The position numbers were made by a program, and so were the translations under genes. A stretch of DNA of 64,000 nucleotides from Mesorhizobium sp. STM 4661 (GTDB lineage Bacteria > Pseudomonadota > Alphaproteobacteria > Rhizobiales > Rhizobiaceae), in assembly GCF_000359125.1 (NCBI RefSeq), contig NZ_CAAF010000070.1, forward strand, positions 1 to 64,000, in the 5' to 3' direction. Position 1 is the stretch's first letter. Every line of letters starts with the position of its first letter. Under the pieces are notes generated by a model, which was given only the letters and a program-made list of their open reading frames with translations, was not told where the DNA came from and ran no database searches. This document shows positions 25,699 through 33,728 of this stretch, one piece after another.

Positions 25699-26442
25699 GT
25701 GGCGGTTCTCGAACTCACCAATATCTCGAAACATTTCGGCGCCATCCAGGCGGTCAACGACGTGTCGCTGTCGATCGAGCCCGGGCAGGTCGTCGGCCTG
25801 ATGGGCGACAATGGCGCCGGCAAGTCGACCCTGGTCAAGATGATCGCGGGCAATTTCCGCCCGAGCCATGGCACGATGCAGATGGACGGCAAGGACCTGA
25901 TCCTGCACAAGCCGGTCGAGGCGCGCCAGCATGGCATCGAGATCGTCCATCAGGACCTGGCGCTATGCAACAATCTGACGGCCGCCGCCAATGTTTATCT
26001 CGGCCGCGAGCTGCGCCGGGGCGTCGGGCCGTTTCGCATCCTCGACTATGCCGCCATGTACAAGCGCGCCGGCCAGATCTTTGCGGTGCTTAAGTCCGAA
26101 ACCCGGCCCCGCGACCTCGTCAAGCAGATGTCGGGCGGCCAGCGGCAAGCGGTGGCGATCGCCCGCACCATGCTTTCCCAGGCCAAGATCGTGCTGATGG
26201 ACGAGCCGACGGCGGCGATCTCGGTGCGGCAGGTGGCGGAGGTGCTGAATTTGATCCGCCATCTGCGCGACCAGGGTATATCAGTCGTGCTGATCAGTCA
26301 CCGCATGCCCGACGTCTTTGACGTTGCCGACCGCGTCATCGTCATGCGGCGCGGCCGCAAGGTCGCCGACAAGACGATCGCATCGAGTTCGCCCGAGGAG
26401 GTCACGGGCCTGATCACCGGCGCCATCGAGCAGGTGTCATGA
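25699..26442 (+). CDS. CUT2-family sugar ABC transporter ATPase (single domain)
   Basis: Single nucleotide-binding domain of 247 residues, as in fructose-type FrcA rather than the fused RbsA form. Motifs are Walker A GDNGAGKST (about 36-44), HQDLALCNNLTA, signature MSGGQRQAVAIART, Walker B IVLMDEPTAA and H-loop VLISHRMPDV. The start codon is GTG 25699 with GGGGAGG upstream. The permease follows after 76 nt; the binding protein is divergent. Confidence 0.92.
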   Translation: MAVLELTNISKHFGAIQAVNDVSLSIEPGQVVGLMGDNGAGKSTLVKMIAGNFRPSHGTMQMDGKDLILHKPVEARQHGIEIVHQDLALCNNLTAAANVYLGRELRRGVGPFRILDYAAMYKRAGQIFAVLKSETRPRDLVKQMSGGQRQAVAIARTMLSQAKIVLMDEPTAAISVRQVAEVLNLIRHLRDQGISVVLISHRMPDVFDVADRVIVMRRGRKVADKTIASSSPEEVTGLITGAIEQVS

Positions 26443-26518
26443 GAGTGGCGGATCCGGAATTTCAAAGCTTTGAATTCGCCGTGCTGACGCGCTTCGCCAC
26501 CGGCATGAGAGGTCGATA

Positions 26519-27517
26519 ATGGCAGCCACCCTTGACCAGACGATTGCACAGAAACAGCACACCTTGCTGTCCAGGGTGTTCGCCACTCAGACATTTTGGG
26601 TGGTGATTGCGGTCATCCTCGCCTGCCTGTTCCTGTCGTTTGCCACCGATTCCTTCGCCACCCCGAAGAACCTTTACAACATCACCCGCAACATCACCTT
26701 CGTTGCCATCGTCGCGCTCGGCATGACCTTCGTCATCATCACCGGCGGTATCGACCTGTCGGTCGGCTCGGTGCTTTGCCTGTGTTCGATGATACTGGCC
26801 GTCACCATGCATGCCGGCTACTCGATCGAGATCGGCATTGCCGCCGCGATCGGGACCGCGCTGATCGTCGGCGCCTTCAATGGGGTTCTGATCGCCTATC
26901 TCGGTTTTCCGCCCTTCGTGGTGACGCTCGGCATGCTCTCGATCGCGCGCAGCCTCGCCATGGTCGCTTCCAACAACACCGTCGTCTTCCAGTTCGGACC
27001 GGACCACGACAAGCTTCTGGCGCTGGGCGGCGGAGCCTGGCTGTTCGGCATCGCCAATCCGGTGCTCTATATGATCCTGCTGGCGCTCATCACCGGCTTC
27101 GTCCTGCGCTGGACGAAATTCGGGCGGCACATCTTCGCCATCGGCGGCAATGAGCATGCGGCGACGCTGACCGGCGTTCCGGTGCGCCAGATCAAGGTCG
27201 CGGTCTACATGATCTCGGCGCTGGCCGCCGGCATCGCCGGCATCATCCAGACCGGATGGCTCGGCGCCGTCACCACCAATCTCGGCAACGGCATGGAGCT
27301 TCAGGTCATCGCCGCCACCGTCATCGGCGGCGCCAACCTGGCCGGCGGCGTCGGCACCGCCTTCGGCGCCATCGTCGGCGCGGCGCTGATCGAGGTGATC
27401 CGCAACAGCCTCGGCCTGCTCGGCATCAATGCCTTCTGGCAAGGGGTGTTCATCGGCGGCGCGATTCTGCTGGCGGTCCTGTTCGACCGGATACGCAACT
27501 TCAGGCGCAGCGACTAA
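26519..27517 (+). CDS. CUT2-family sugar ABC transporter permease
   Basis: RbsC/FrcC-type permease of 332 residues with about ten membrane segments. Landmarks are MTFVIITGGIDLSVGSVL (about 74-91), YLGFPPFVVTLGMLSIARS and the C-terminal VIAATVIGGANLAGGVGTAFGAI. Only one permease gene is present, so the channel is probably a homodimer. Start ATG 26519 follows GAGAGG. Confidence 0.92.
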   Translation: MAATLDQTIAQKQHTLLSRVFATQTFWVVIAVILACLFLSFATDSFATPKNLYNITRNITFVAIVALGMTFVIITGGIDLSVGSVLCLCSMILAVTMHAGYSIEIGIAAAIGTALIVGAFNGVLIAYLGFPPFVVTLGMLSIARSLAMVASNNTVVFQFGPDHDKLLALGGGAWLFGIANPVLYMILLALITGFVLRWTKFGRHIFAIGGNEHAATLTGVPVRQIKVAVYMISALAAGIAGIIQTGWLGAVTTNLGNGMELQVIAATVIGGANLAGGVGTAFGAIVGAALIEVIRNSLGLLGINAFWQGVFIGGAILLAVLFDRIRNFRRSD

Positions 27518-27685
27518 GGACAGGGAGCTATTCGTTATCGTTCCTATCGCTCAGTCTGAAAATCGGCCATCGCAAAGCGCCGCAGGCCTGAGCCAAGCGG
27601 ATGCGGCTTGACGCGGGCCCGAACTGGACCGCACTATCCCCATTGCAGGCGAAGGGAGGCCAGTCGTCTGCGGGAGGATATACCC

Positions 27686-28513
27686 ATGACGGAAGCGATC
27701 AGGCTCTACTGGGGCCGGTTCGGACATGTTTCTGTCCTGAACGTCGCCAGCGACTTCGTCACCCATGCCCATGTCGAGGCGCATATCATCATCTGGCTGG
27801 AAGGCACGGCCGGCGAGATGACCATCGGCCGTGAGACGGTGCGGCTTGGTCCAGGCACCGCCGCCGGTATCAATTCCTTCCAGCCGCACAGCCACGCTTT
27901 GTCGCGCGACGGCACGCCCGGCCTGTTCCTTGCTTTCTACATCGATCCGGACTGGGCGCGCCGGCGCCGCGACCTGCCATCCTCGGCACCGCTGTTTTCG
28001 ACCCCTGCGATCACGCTCGAGCCCTGGCTGCACAAGGCGGCAGCCAATCTGCTCGACCATTTGAGCGACAATGAGAGCATCGACGACATCGCCAATTACG
28101 AGATCGAGCGCTTCATCGACTCAGTGCTCGATGCCGCCGACGCTTCAGCGCCGCAAGCTGTGCGCGCCCGCATAAACACCATGCAGGACTTCCGTGTCCG
28201 CAAGGCTATCCAGCTGATGAAGGCCAATGTCTGCGAGCGCATCTGCTTCGACGATGTGGCGCGCAGCGTCGGCCTGTCGCGGCCGCATTTCTTCGCGCTG
28301 TTCAAGGAGCAGACCAATCTGACGCCCAACGTGTACTGGAACACGCTGCGCATGGAAGAAGCGGTGCGACAGCTGCAGTGGTCGCAAGAGCCGTTGATCT
28401 CGGTCGCCTGCAATCTCGGCTTCACCACGCAGGGCAATTTCTCGCGCTTCTTCCGCGACCATGTCGGCGTTCCGCCGACACTCTATCGCGAGGCGGCGCG
28501 AGCGATAGCCTGA
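27686..28513 (+). CDS. AraC-family transcription regulator
   Basis: Regulator of 275 residues with an N-terminal cupin-like sensing domain (HAHVEAHIIIWLEG at about 29-42 with the His cluster, RLGPGTAAGINSFQPHSH) and a C-terminal pair of AraC helix-turn-helix motifs (ICFDDVARSVGLSRPHFFALFK and PLISVACNLGFTTQGNFSRFFR). Start ATG 27686 has CGGGAGGA upstream. It lies just before the molybdenum hydroxylase genes on the same strand and is their likely regulator. It might instead serve the importer upstream. Confidence 0.87.
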   Translation: MTEAIRLYWGRFGHVSVLNVASDFVTHAHVEAHIIIWLEGTAGEMTIGRETVRLGPGTAAGINSFQPHSHALSRDGTPGLFLAFYIDPDWARRRRDLPSSAPLFSTPAITLEPWLHKAAANLLDHLSDNESIDDIANYEIERFIDSVLDAADASAPQAVRARINTMQDFRVRKAIQLMKANVCERICFDDVARSVGLSRPHFFALFKEQTNLTPNVYWNTLRMEEAVRQLQWSQEPLISVACNLGFTTQGNFSRFFRDHVGVPPTLYREAARAIA

Positions 28514-28625
28514 ACCGCGTGGTTCATTTTCAGACTCCTTGATAGGTGCTCAAGACGCATTGATAAGCGCCCCCTGATTTGCCGCCCTACCCTCCCAAGC
28601 ATCTGATTTGCAAGGGAACATCCAT

Positions 28626-29069
28626 ATGGCGAAAGTCACCATCTCCAGCGTCATCGACGCGCCGGTCGAAAAGGTCTGGGCGCGCATACGCGACTTCAAC
28701 GGCCTGCCGGGCTGGCATCCGCGCATGGTCGAAAGCCATATCGAGGACGGCAACGACGCCGGCACCATCGGCTGCGTGCGCAATTTCCAGCTCGCCAGCG
28801 GCGCCCGCATCAGGGAGAAGCTGCTCGATTTCTCCGACGACAATTTTCTGATCAGCTATTCCATCCTGGAGACGCCGCAGCCGCTGACCAATCACAAGGC
28901 GACGCTGCAATTGCGGCGGGTGACCGACGGTGACCGCACCTATGCCGAGTGGACCGCGAACTTCGACGCTGCTCCCGAAGAAGCCGACAAGCTGGCCGAA
29001 GGCATGGGCGCCAATGTCTTCCAGGGCGGCTTCAATGCCCTGAAGAGCCACTTCGCCGGCCAAAGCTAA
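28626..29069 (+). CDS. SRPBCC-family protein (CoxG-like)
   Basis: Small protein of 147 residues with the START/SRPBCC helix-grip fold: KVTISSVIDAPVEKVWARIRDF at the start, LPGWHPRMVES, and a long C-terminal helix (about 125-147). Such proteins bind hydrophobic ligands; in CO dehydrogenase and related molybdenum hydroxylase clusters the CoxG member is thought to link the enzyme to membrane quinones. Sixteen nucleotides separate it from the FAD subunit gene, which supports that kind of role. Start ATG 28626 is favoured over one six codons upstream by the AAGGGA spacing. Confidence 0.75.
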   Translation: MAKVTISSVIDAPVEKVWARIRDFNGLPGWHPRMVESHIEDGNDAGTIGCVRNFQLASGARIREKLLDFSDDNFLISYSILETPQPLTNHKATLQLRRVTDGDRTYAEWTANFDAAPEEADKLAEGMGANVFQGGFNALKSHFAGQS

Positions 29070-29085
29070 AAGCCAGGAGCGTGCC

Positions 29086-29907
29086 ATGGCGCTTGCCCTC
29101 CAGACTTTCTCGACCGTGAAGGATGCCGATGCGGCGCTGAAGGCGGCCGGCACCCGCTATCTCGGCGGCGGCACGCTGGTCGTTCGCGCCACCAATGAAG
29201 GCGACGTATCGCTCTCCAGCTTCGTGCGCTCGACCGAACCGTCCCTGTCGACCATAGCCGTCTCCGGCGGCAAGATCCGTCTTGGCGCCTCGGTGACCAT
29301 GGCGGCGATCGCCCGCCATCCGGATCTCAGCACCCTGTCTCCCGCCGCGCGCGCCGTCGGCGGTCCGGCGATCCGCAACATGGCGACCGTCGGCGGTAAT
29401 CTGTTCGCACCGGCGCCTTATGGCGATTTCGCCGTCGCGCTGCTGGCGCTGGACGCGACGGTCCGCACCGATGATGGCGAAACGCCGATCGAGACCTTCC
29501 TGGCCAAGCGGGACGACAGCCGCGCCATCGTCACCTCGGTTGGCTTCGCGCTGCCCTCGCATGGCGGCTTTCGCTTCCTGAAAGTGTCGCGGGTCAAGCC
29601 CAAGGGCATTTCGGTGCTGAGCATAGCCGCGGTGCTGGAACAAGCGGCGGACGGCACTGTGTGCGCGGCACGCATCGCGCTCGGCTGCATGGCCGACCGG
29701 CCGATGCGCGCCAGGGCGGCCGAGAAGGCGCTGCTCGGCAGAAAGCTCACCAAGGATGGTATCGCGCCGGCGCTGGCCGCCGTGGGTGAAGGCACCTCGC
29801 CTATCACCGATCCGATCGCCAGTGCCTGGTATCGCACGCAAGTCTTGCCGGTCCATCTTGGCCGGCTGCTGCTTGGCCAGGTCGCGGGCATGGAAACAAA
29901 GGCTTAG
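29086..29907 (+). CDS. Molybdenum hydroxylase FAD-binding (medium) subunit
   Basis: FAD subunit of 273 residues, CoxM/NdhF class. The two flavin-contact motifs are present as RYLGGGT (about residues 25-31) and the second as IRNMATVGGNLFAPAPYGD (about 96-114). The C-terminal CO-dehydrogenase flavoprotein domain is short but visible. It would pass electrons from the 2Fe-2S subunit to an acceptor. It is cotranscribed with the small and large subunit genes. Confidence 0.9.
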   Translation: MALALQTFSTVKDADAALKAAGTRYLGGGTLVVRATNEGDVSLSSFVRSTEPSLSTIAVSGGKIRLGASVTMAAIARHPDLSTLSPAARAVGGPAIRNMATVGGNLFAPAPYGDFAVALLALDATVRTDDGETPIETFLAKRDDSRAIVTSVGFALPSHGGFRFLKVSRVKPKGISVLSIAAVLEQAADGTVCAARIALGCMADRPMRARAAEKALLGRKLTKDGIAPALAAVGEGTSPITDPIASAWYRTQVLPVHLGRLLLGQVAGMETKA

Positions 29908-29964
29908 GCCCGTTGGGGGCGCGCGTCTGTCCGACCAGTTCGGGCAGGCGCGCAAGGAGGAACA

Positions 29965-30447
29965 ATGGCAAAGGTCCCGGTTCAATTCACCCTCAACGGC
30001 GCGGAAAAGGCCGAATTCGTCGACAGCGGCACGACGCTGCTTCACGCCTTGCGCGACAAGATCGGCGATACCTCGCCGAAAGGCGGCTGCCACCAGGGCA
30101 CATGCGGCGCCTGCTCGGTCATCATTGACGGCGAACTCCGGCTCTCCTGCCTGACGCTGGCCGAGACCTGCAACGGCGCCGCCATCACCACGACATCAGG
30201 CCTTTCGCAAGGTGGTGTCCTGCATCCGCTGCAGCGCGCCTTCCTCGACGCCTTCGCCACCCAATGCGGCTTCTGCACGCCGGGCATGATCATGGCGGCC
30301 AAGGTGCTGCTCGACCAGACGCCCAACCCCAGCCGCGCCGAGGTGGTCGAGGCGCTGTCGGGCAACATCTGCCGCTGCACCGGCTACGAGCCGATCATCC
30401 AGGCGGTGCTTACCGCCGCGCGCTCCAACTCACAGCGCGCGGCTTGA
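29965..30447 (+). CDS. Molybdenum hydroxylase 2Fe-2S (small) subunit
   Basis: Iron-sulfur subunit of 160 residues with both expected clusters. The plant-ferredoxin type site has C42, C47, C50 and C62 (GGCHQGTCGAC then SCL); the helical site has C101, C104, C136 and C138 (CGFCTPGM and CRCTGYEP). All eight ligands are intact. GGAGG lies just before the ATG. The first Mo-subunit gene follows after 10 nt. Confidence 0.95.
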   Translation: MAKVPVQFTLNGAEKAEFVDSGTTLLHALRDKIGDTSPKGGCHQGTCGACSVIIDGELRLSCLTLAETCNGAAITTTSGLSQGGVLHPLQRAFLDAFATQCGFCTPGMIMAAKVLLDQTPNPSRAEVVEALSGNICRCTGYEPIIQAVLTAARSNSQRAA

Positions 30448-30457
30448 GGGAGCAAAG

Positions 30458-31825
30458 ATGGAACTGCGCAAGAACTATTTCGCCGACCAGCGCAAGGACG
30501 ATCTGCATGAGATCGGCCAGCCCCGGCCGCGCTCGGATTCGCCCGGCCACGTCACCGGCAAGACCGCCTATTTCGCCGACCGCAACTTTCCCGGCATGCT
30601 GCACCTGAAGATGGTGCGCAGCCCGTACCATCACGCCCGCATCCGCTCGATCGACACGTCCGAGGCCGAGAAACATCCGGGCGTGGTGAAAATCCTGACC
30701 GCCAAGGACGTGCCGCACAATGTCTACACCATCCTGATCCTGATCCAGATCGGGCCGGAGGACGAGACGGTGCTGGCCGACGGCAAGGTGCGCTGGAAGG
30801 GCGAGGCCGTGGTGGCGGTGCTGGCCGAGACCGAGCGCGCCGCACAGGAAGCCGCCGCCAAGGTCAAGGTCGACTACGAGGTGCTGCCGGCCGTCTTCGA
30901 CATGCAGGAGGCGCTGAAGCCCGGTGCGCCCATCGTCAACGAATATCACGGCCAGAACTACTATCTCTACGATAGCGGCGAATGCCGCAAGGTGCGCTTC
31001 GGCGATGTCGAGGCCGGCTTCACCAGTGCCGACCATATCCTCGAACAGAGCTACCAGTCCTCGCCGATCGAACATGCGCCGACCGAGACGACCGGCTGCG
31101 TCGTCGTCCCCGAGGGCAATGACCGCTTCACCTGCTACACCAACACGCAGGCGATGTTCTTCACCCTCGACAACACTTCGATCATCCTGCAGATGCCCGG
31201 CAACAAGCTGCATTTCGTCGGCGGCACCGTCGGCGGCGGTTTTGGCGGCAAGGTCGACGTCATCGTCGAGCCGATCGCAATCCTCGGAGCAAAGCTAACC
31301 GGACGACCGGTCTGTTTCATCTACAGTCGAGAGGAAGAGATGCAGATATCGTCACCCCGCGCGGCCGAAAAGGTCGTCATCAAGGATGGCGTCATGAACG
31401 ACGGCCGCATCGTCGCGCGCAAGGTCACCGGCTACACCGATGCCGGTGCCTATTCGCGCCATTCGCCCTACGGCGCGCAGAAGGGCGCGGGACATTATCC
31501 TGGCCCCTATACCATCCCCAATGTCTGGATCGACACATACTGCGTCTATACCAACCGCACGCCCTCCTCGGCCATGCGCGGCTTCGGCGTCACCATCGGC
31601 GATTTCGCGCTCGAGGTGCAGATGGACAAGCTCGCCCGGCTGATCGGCATGGACCCGCTGGAATTCCGCTTCATCAACGCCTATCGCGACGGCGACATGA
31701 AGGCGCATCGGCAGCCGACCGAGGGGGCCGCGCTGATCGAATGCATGCAGGAAGCCTCGCGCGCCGCCAACTGGCCGGTGGCGGAGAAATATCTGGCGAT
31801 GTCCTCCTACGCGAAGGGAGCTTGA
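30458..31825 (+). CDS. Molybdenum hydroxylase Mo-binding subunit, N-terminal half
   Basis: The 455-residue protein corresponds to the first 60 percent of a xanthine-dehydrogenase-family large subunit: a/b hammerhead domain (RPRSDSPGHVTGKTAYFADR at about 24-43), cofactor-contact loop GGGFGGKVDV, and SAMRGFGVTIGD. The SAMRGFG loop is unlike the VAYRCSFR of true (form I) CO dehydrogenase, so CO is not the expected substrate. It ends with TGA and the second half begins at 31827 in another frame. Either the subunit is naturally split or the gene is frameshifted; good ribosome sites favour the first. Confidence 0.85.
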   Translation: MELRKNYFADQRKDDLHEIGQPRPRSDSPGHVTGKTAYFADRNFPGMLHLKMVRSPYHHARIRSIDTSEAEKHPGVVKILTAKDVPHNVYTILILIQIGPEDETVLADGKVRWKGEAVVAVLAETERAAQEAAAKVKVDYEVLPAVFDMQEALKPGAPIVNEYHGQNYYLYDSGECRKVRFGDVEAGFTSADHILEQSYQSSPIEHAPTETTGCVVVPEGNDRFTCYTNTQAMFFTLDNTSIILQMPGNKLHFVGGTVGGGFGGKVDVIVEPIAILGAKLTGRPVCFIYSREEEMQISSPRAAEKVVIKDGVMNDGRIVARKVTGYTDAGAYSRHSPYGAQKGAGHYPGPYTIPNVWIDTYCVYTNRTPSSAMRGFGVTIGDFALEVQMDKLARLIGMDPLEFRFINAYRDGDMKAHRQPTEGAALIECMQEASRAANWPVAEKYLAMSSYAKGA

Positions 31826-31826
31826 G

Positions 31827-32837
31827 ATGGCGATCAGGCGCGGACGCGGCGTCGCCGCGATCAACTATCCGACCGGCATGAACCTCGGCGGCGATCCCAC
31901 CCAGGCCCTGGTGCATTCGACGCCGACCGGCAATTTCATGGTGACGCTGTCATCAGTCGATCTCGGCCAGGGCATGAAGCAGATCATGGCGCAGATTTGC
32001 GCCGAGACGATCGGCGTGCCGACCGACCGCGTGGTGGTCGACACCGCCGACACCGACACCGGCCCGCACTGCATGGGCACCTTCGCCTCGCGCGGCACGC
32101 ACCGCGCCGGCAACGCCGTCATCCAGGCCGCCAAGGAGGCCCGCCAGGTGATGCTGGAAGTGGCTGCAGAGGAGCTGGAAGTCAACGCCTCCGATCTCGA
32201 GACCGATGGCCAAGGCAACATCCTGGTCAAGGGCGCGCCGCGGAAATCGATCTCGATCTTCGACGTCGCGCTGTCGGCGCATTTCAAGCGCGGCCGCTCG
32301 ATTTCCGGCCGCGGCATGTTCCTGATCCCGCGCTCTTATCCCGAGAAAGAAACCGGCGCGATGAAGCCGTCGACCTGCTACGCCCATGCCTGCACGGTGG
32401 CCGAGGTCGAGGTCGATGACGAGACCGGCGAAGTCACCGTGCTGACGGTGAAGAACATCTTCGAGATCGGCCGCGCGCTGAACCCCAAAATGGTCGAGCA
32501 GCAACTCGTCGGCGGTTCCTGGATGGGCATCAGCCACGCGCTCTACGAGACGACGGAACCCTATTATCCCAACCGCGACCATGGCGGCACCGACTTCAAC
32601 CAGTATCTGATGCCGGGCCCAGGCGATCTTGCCGAAACCGAGATCATTGTGCTGGAACGTCCGTCCGCTGATGGCCCCTACGGCGCCAAGGGACCGGGCG
32701 AAATGTGCGCCAACCCGCAGATTCCCGCCGTGGCGAATGCTGTCTTCGACGCCGTCGGCGTGCGCGTCGACACGCTGCCGATCACGCCGGAGCGCATCCT
32801 GCGTGCCTTGAAGGCGCAAACCGGCGCGCCGAACTGA
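31827..32837 (+). CDS. Molybdenum hydroxylase Mo-binding subunit, C-terminal half
   Basis: The 336-residue protein continues the large subunit with SSVDLGQGMKQIMAQICAE (about 33-51), TFASRGTHRAGNAVIQAAKE, EVTVLTVKNIFEIGRALNP and the active-site loop GAKGPGEMCANPQIPA, where E292 matches the catalytic glutamate of the family. It starts with ATG one base after the previous stop, with GGGAGC upstream. The 455 plus 336 split resembles the two Mo subunits (about 50 and 37 kDa) described for nicotinate dehydrogenase of Eubacterium barkeri. Confidence 0.85.
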   Translation: MAIRRGRGVAAINYPTGMNLGGDPTQALVHSTPTGNFMVTLSSVDLGQGMKQIMAQICAETIGVPTDRVVVDTADTDTGPHCMGTFASRGTHRAGNAVIQAAKEARQVMLEVAAEELEVNASDLETDGQGNILVKGAPRKSISIFDVALSAHFKRGRSISGRGMFLIPRSYPEKETGAMKPSTCYAHACTVAEVEVDDETGEVTVLTVKNIFEIGRALNPKMVEQQLVGGSWMGISHALYETTEPYYPNRDHGGTDFNQYLMPGPGDLAETEIIVLERPSADGPYGAKGPGEMCANPQIPAVANAVFDAVGVRVDTLPITPERILRALKAQTGAPN

Positions 32838-33728
32838 GTGCTGGAAATGCCTGAAGCGAACGCCGAGACTGTAGCGACCTCGCCGGAGGCGGTGGCGTCC
32901 GGCCTCGCCGCCTCGCGCTACCTGGCTGACGAGAGTCTTTCGACCGCGATCTTCCTGGCGATAAGGCTGGGCAAGCCGCTGCTGCTCGAGGGCGCGCCGG
33001 GCGTCGGCAAGACGGAAGCGGCGAAGGCGATCGCCGAATTGCTCGGCCGTGAGCTGGTGCGGCTGCAATGCTACGAGGGCATCGACGCCGCGCATGCGCT
33101 CTACGAATGGAACTACCAGCGCCAGTTGCTCGCCATCCGCCACGCTGGCGACCACGAGATCGACATCTACGACGACCGCTTCCTGATCGCGCGGCCGCTG
33201 CTGCAGGTGCTCAACGCACCGGAGGAGCGCGTGCTGCTGGTCGACGAGATCGACCGCTCCGACCATGAGTTCGAAGCATTGCTGCTGGAATTCCTGTCCG
33301 ATTTCCAGATCAGCATTCCAGAGAGAGGCACTATTCGCGCAACGGCGCAGCCGATCGTCATCCTGACCTCCAACCGCACGCGCGAACTCGCCGAGGCGCT
33401 GCGCCGGCGCTGCGTCTACCACTGGATCACTTATCCCGATGCCGCGCGCGAGGCCGAGATCATCATGCTGCGCGCCGGCGACGTTGCAGAAGCGACGGCG
33501 CGCGCCGTGGCGGCGGCCGTGCAGAGCATCCGCGCCCGTCCGCTGGCCAAGCCGCCCGGCATCGCCGAAGTAGTCGAATGGGCCAATGCCGCCACCATTC
33601 TCGAAAAAGGCGGCAGCCCATGGCCGGAGGCCTTCCGCCGCGCGATCGGCGTGCTGATCAAGGACGAAGAGGACCTGTCCTACATCGCGCCAGAGCTTAG
33701 CCGGATCGTCGAGGAGGCGCTGGCGTGA
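32838..33728 (+). CDS. MoxR-family AAA ATPase (CoxD-like)
   Basis: AAA+ chaperone-like ATPase of 296 residues with Walker A LEGAPGVGKTEAAK (about 51-64), the MoxR-typical LQCYEGIDAAHALYEWNY, Walker B LLVDEIDRSD and sensor-1 VILTSNRTREL. In CO dehydrogenase operons CoxD works with the VWA protein CoxE in maturing the active site; the same pairing occurs here. The GTG at 32838 directly follows the previous stop; ATG 32847 is an alternative start. It overlaps the VWA gene by four bases (GTGA). Confidence 0.9.
   Translation: MLEMPEANAETVATSPEAVASGLAASRYLADESLSTAIFLAIRLGKPLLLEGAPGVGKTEAAKAIAELLGRELVRLQCYEGIDAAHALYEWNYQRQLLAIRHAGDHEIDIYDDRFLIARPLLQVLNAPEERVLLVDEIDRSDHEFEALLLEFLSDFQISIPERGTIRATAQPIVILTSNRTRELAEALRRRCVYHWITYPDAAREAEIIMLRAGDVAEATARAVAAAVQSIRARPLAKPPGIAEVVEWANAATILEKGGSPWPEAFRRAIGVLIKDEEDLSYIAPELSRIVEEALA

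Noticed and set aside
30458-31825. Assignment of the molybdenum hydroxylase as CO dehydrogenase
   Set aside because: The cluster layout is Cox-like, but the active-site loop is SAMRGFG, not the VAYRCSFR needed for form I CO dehydrogenase.
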